Below are positions 61,930-64,000 of a DNA stretch of 64,000 nucleotides, piece by piece. Position numbers and translations under genes: made by a program. The notes beneath the pieces are model-generated. The model did not search any database, was not told where the DNA came from, and saw only the letters and a list, made by a program, of their open reading frames with translations. Within the stretch, counting starts at the first letter, position 1. Each line of letters starts with the position of its first letter. The DNA is from an uncultured Lachnospiraceae bacterium (GTDB taxonomy: Bacteria; Bacillota; Clostridia; Lachnospirales; Lachnospiraceae): contig CANPYY010000002.1 in assembly GCA_947588675.1 (NCBI GenBank), forward strand, positions 1-64,000, written 5' to 3'.

Positions 61930-62739
61930 ATGCAGACTTTAAAAACCATGACAAAACAGACAATTAAAAAATTTTTTACTTTTGCAGATAAAATGACTGC
62001 CGATAATGTACCGGCATACTCGGCATACGTATCATTTTTCCTGTTTATTTCGATATTTCCTTTTATAATGATGCTGCTTACTTTTATTAAATACACCCCT
62101 CTTACAAAAGAGCTTCTGCTTTCATGTATAGAAAATCTTGCTCCCGGCATCATAGGCGATACGCTTGCTTCATGGATTTACGAGATATATAATTCCCATT
62201 CCGGCATTATGTCAGTATCAATTATCCTGGCTCTCTGGTCCGCTTCAAAAGGCATATTGGGAATAGTGCACAGCATTAACAAAATATACGGCTGCAACTA
62301 CAGGCAAAATTATTTTTTCAAACGTATTCTGGCAATGTTTTATACGCTGATTCTTATCGTTATTATAATAGCGTCCCTGGTTCTTATTATATTTGAAAGC
62401 AAGATTGTAACCTGGCTCGGAATTACGTCAATTATTTTTGATTTACGTATTATCATTGCCATTTTTATGTTCTTTTTCATATTTCTCATACTATATACAT
62501 ATGTGCCGAACAGAAAAACCAAAATACGATATGAGCTTCCCGGAGCAATATTTACAACCGTCGGCTGGCTTTTATTCTCATATCTTTATTCCATATATAT
62601 GAACTTTACCGACCTCGGAAATTCAATATACGGAAGCCTTACTACAATCATTTTTTTCCTTATGTGGCTGTATTTCTGCATGTACATACTGTTTATGGGG
62701 GCAGAAATCAACGTCATGTTAAAGAAACGCAGAAATTAA
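61930..62739 (+). CDS. YihY/BrkB family membrane protein
   Basis: A 269-residue inner-membrane protein with about six helices. The family signature is seen in AYSAYVSFFLFISIFPFIMM and in the second half (YELPGAIFTTVGWLLFSYL, YGSLTTIIFFLMWLYFCMYI, LFMGAEIN). ATG 61930 is chosen from frame and family length; its ribosome site is weak, and an ATG 14 codons upstream is possible. YihY was once thought to be RNase BN; its actual role is unknown. It converges on the SpoIID-like gene with a four-base overlap. Confidence 0.88.
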   Translation: MQTLKTMTKQTIKKFFTFADKMTADNVPAYSAYVSFFLFISIFPFIMMLLTFIKYTPLTKELLLSCIENLAPGIIGDTLASWIYEIYNSHSGIMSVSIILALWSASKGILGIVHSINKIYGCNYRQNYFFKRILAMFYTLILIVIIIASLVLIIFESKIVTWLGITSIIFDLRIIIAIFMFFFIFLILYTYVPNRKTKIRYELPGAIFTTVGWLLFSYLYSIYMNFTDLGNSIYGSLTTIIFFLMWLYFCMYILFMGAEINVMLKKRRN

Positions 62740-64000
62740 CGCTTTTCTACATTGCAGCCTTTATAGTAATGTTTCAGTATATCGGTATATGTATAACCGC
62801 TTTCCGCCATCCTGCTCGCCCCGTTCTGGCTCATTCCGACGCCATGCCCGTAGCCGCCTCCATGCAGGACAAATACCTTTTCACCGTTATCTTTACGCAC
62901 ATCCACATAGAAAAATGCGCTTGGCAGGAGCGACAGTCCGTTTACCACGCTTCCATCATTTCTTTTTATAACCGAATCAGTCGGCGCAAGAAGCAATCTT
63001 ATATTATACTCAGATAATATTTTTACTGTTTTTCTGCTTCCTTTTATTATAAGCGACGTTATGATTCCCCCATCCGAACGCTTCCCGATTTTTATATTTT
63101 TAATTTTTCCTATACTCTCGGGTTTTATATTCACATAATTACCATTTTCATCTTTAGTAAGTATAAGCGACGGATTGGTATTATATCTGTTTTCTACTGA
63201 TTTTTCAAAAGAAGAACGTATTTGTCTTTCACTAAGCCGTATTTCCCATCTGTACCATGGAAATGCAGTATCATATGTAGTTACCGGCTTATTATTAATA
63301 AAGTTCTTAAATATTTTTTCCTTAGACAAATCATAAGATTCATTTATCTGCACATCATTTTGCAATACTGCGCTCAGATATTCAACATTTTTCATTCCAA
63401 ACCATACATCAGAACCATTTGCCGTATATCCGCAGGAAGTAGAAAAATAATATGCGCTGATTATCTCCCCATTATATGTAATTACATCTCCCGACGTCTG
63501 GTTGACCGCCTCAATTGATTCCGGAGTTTCCGAAGTGTTATTATACACCTGATATGCAGTGCTGTCATCGACATGAGCTCCTATTTCCGGAAGTCCTCCC
63601 GATATAACCTGCATATAGGCGTAACTCCTTGCACATACCGCCTGCGCTTTAAGCGCCTCCATATTATATGAAACCGGCATTTCACTTGGTACTACCGCAT
63701 AAAGATATTCATCAATTGAAAGTTCGTTTATAATTACTATGCCGTTTTCCGAGCAATATAATTCAATCGTCCCACGGTAATAATGCGCGTCACCGTTTCT
63801 TTTTACGCTTTTTATAAGCAGCCTTCCTCCGTTTTCAGGCGCCATTATTACCCTTCCCTGTTTTAACAGCTCATTATCCTGAGTAAATATTGCATCCTCA
63901 CCCGCTGCATAATGGTTTTCTATTCCGCCGGTCCTTAACGCCATACCTGCATCAGACGAAATAACCGCCTCATTATGATAATATCCTTTAAAGCCCGTCG
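62736..64000 (-). CDS. SpoIID/LytB-domain protein, partial (N-terminus off the window)
   Basis: The frame is open to the right edge, so at least 421 residues are seen and the start is missing. The family core is SIDEYLYAVVPSEMPVSYNM (catalytic Glu of SpoIID-type lytic transglycosylases), EALKAQAVCARSYAYMQ, STSCGYTANGSDVW and the closing HGGGYGHGVGMSQNGAS. SpoIID cuts glycan strands stripped of stem peptides during engulfment. Some relatives are vegetative lytic enzymes, and the missing N-terminus could carry an anchor or SH3-like repeats, so it is not named spoIID here. An in-frame ATG at 63944 exists but has no ribosome site, and the sequence upstream still looks coding. Confidence 0.9.
   Translation of the reverse strand, partial: TGFKGYYHNEAVISSDAGMALRTGGIENHYAAGEDAIFTQDNELLKQGRVIMAPENGGRLLIKSVKRNGDAHYYRGTIELYCSENGIVIINELSIDEYLYAVVPSEMPVSYNMEALKAQAVCARSYAYMQVISGGLPEIGAHVDDSTAYQVYNNTSETPESIEAVNQTSGDVITYNGEIISAYYFSTSCGYTANGSDVWFGMKNVEYLSAVLQNDVQINESYDLSKEKIFKNFINNKPVTTYDTAFPWYRWEIRLSERQIRSSFEKSVENRYNTNPSLILTKDENGNYVNIKPESIGKIKNIKIGKRSDGGIITSLIIKGSRKTVKILSEYNIRLLLAPTDSVIKRNDGSVVNGLSLLPSAFFYVDVRKDNGEKVFVLHGGGYGHGVGMSQNGASRMAESGYTYTDILKHYYKGCNVEKR

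Noticed and set aside
62664..63017. Plus-strand frame of 117 codons at the end of the YihY-like gene
   Set aside because: It is out of frame with that gene and antisense to the SpoIID-like gene, whose HGGGYGHGVGMSQ motif lies beneath it.
1..64000. CRISPR arrays, tRNA or rRNA genes and intact insertion sequences
   Set aside because: No regularly spaced repeats, no cloverleaf with a GGTTCRANYCC arm and no complete transposase were found on reading both strands.

Overview
The window looks like a chromosomal segment of a low-to-moderate G+C, diderm-free, spore-lineage Firmicute, most probably a Lachnospiraceae-type gut Clostridium. The evidence is the Firmicute-only regulation (a lysine riboswitch on dapA and a T-box on pheS), a PASTA-domain kinase with its phosphatase, a SpoIID-family protein, a meso-diaminopimelate-type MurE, teichoic-acid type genes, strong AGGAGG ribosome sites and secreted Ig-like (Big_2) proteins with Pro/Thr linkers. 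No rRNA, tRNA, CRISPR array or intact insertion sequence was seen.

Layout. 1-2.2 kb: two secreted, non-catalytic-looking surface or carbohydrate-binding proteins (the second is cut by the window edge). 2.2-4.7 kb: a gene-poor stretch, then a DUF4143-type AAA ATPase lying between two ~140 bp direct repeats that carry the 3' end and terminator of a flavodoxin gene. 4.6-7.5 kb: an exported flavodoxin and an exported Ig-like/aldo-keto reductase fusion, divergent from a LysR regulator, with two 15 bp T-N11-A palindromes between the two promoters. 7.5-9.1 kb: an MqsR-like/Panacea (DUF4065) toxin-antitoxin pair with its operator. 9.2-10.4 kb: an AlkZ-related protein and a broken Rpn-type gene. 10.7-15.1 kb: an ECF sigma/ABC-transporter operon and a MATE pump.

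15.1-32.8 kb (minus strand): a long housekeeping block. The order of transcription is dapA-dapB (lysine riboswitch), then dapF-murE-murF-priA-(zinc ribbon)-def-fmt-(YugP-like peptidase)-rsmB-rlmN-stp-prkC-rsgA-rpe. It joins DAP and peptidoglycan precursor synthesis to replication restart, translation initiation and rRNA modification, and Ser/Thr kinase signalling. 32.8-36.1 kb: a cobalamin adenosyltransferase, a tandem OB-fold SSB-like protein, and gpmB-like/apt/mtnN (purine and methylthioadenosine salvage). 36.2-38.1 kb: typA on the plus strand.

38.0-54.8 kb (minus strand): a teichoic-acid-like surface polymer locus. It has one CDP-glycerol maker (TagD), five CDP-glycerol glycerophosphotransferase-type polymerases or primases (two fused to a family 2 glycosyltransferase), the TagGH exporter, an LCP attachment protein, and a PglF/PglE/PglC-like set (4,6-dehydratase, aminotransferase, phosphosugar transferase) that could start the polymer on a trideoxy-amino sugar. 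54.9-64 kb: a lone biotin-type carboxyltransferase subunit, pheS-pheT under a T-box, a second MATE pump, a YihY/BrkB membrane protein, and a SpoIID-like protein running off the right edge.

The least ordinary items are the exported redox pair with its LysR switch region, the ATPase bracketed by flavodoxin-end repeats, the mixed Pgl/teichoic polymer locus, and two compact regulatory arrangements (a terminator that contains the dapF ribosome site, and a palindrome exactly filling the SSB promoter spacer).
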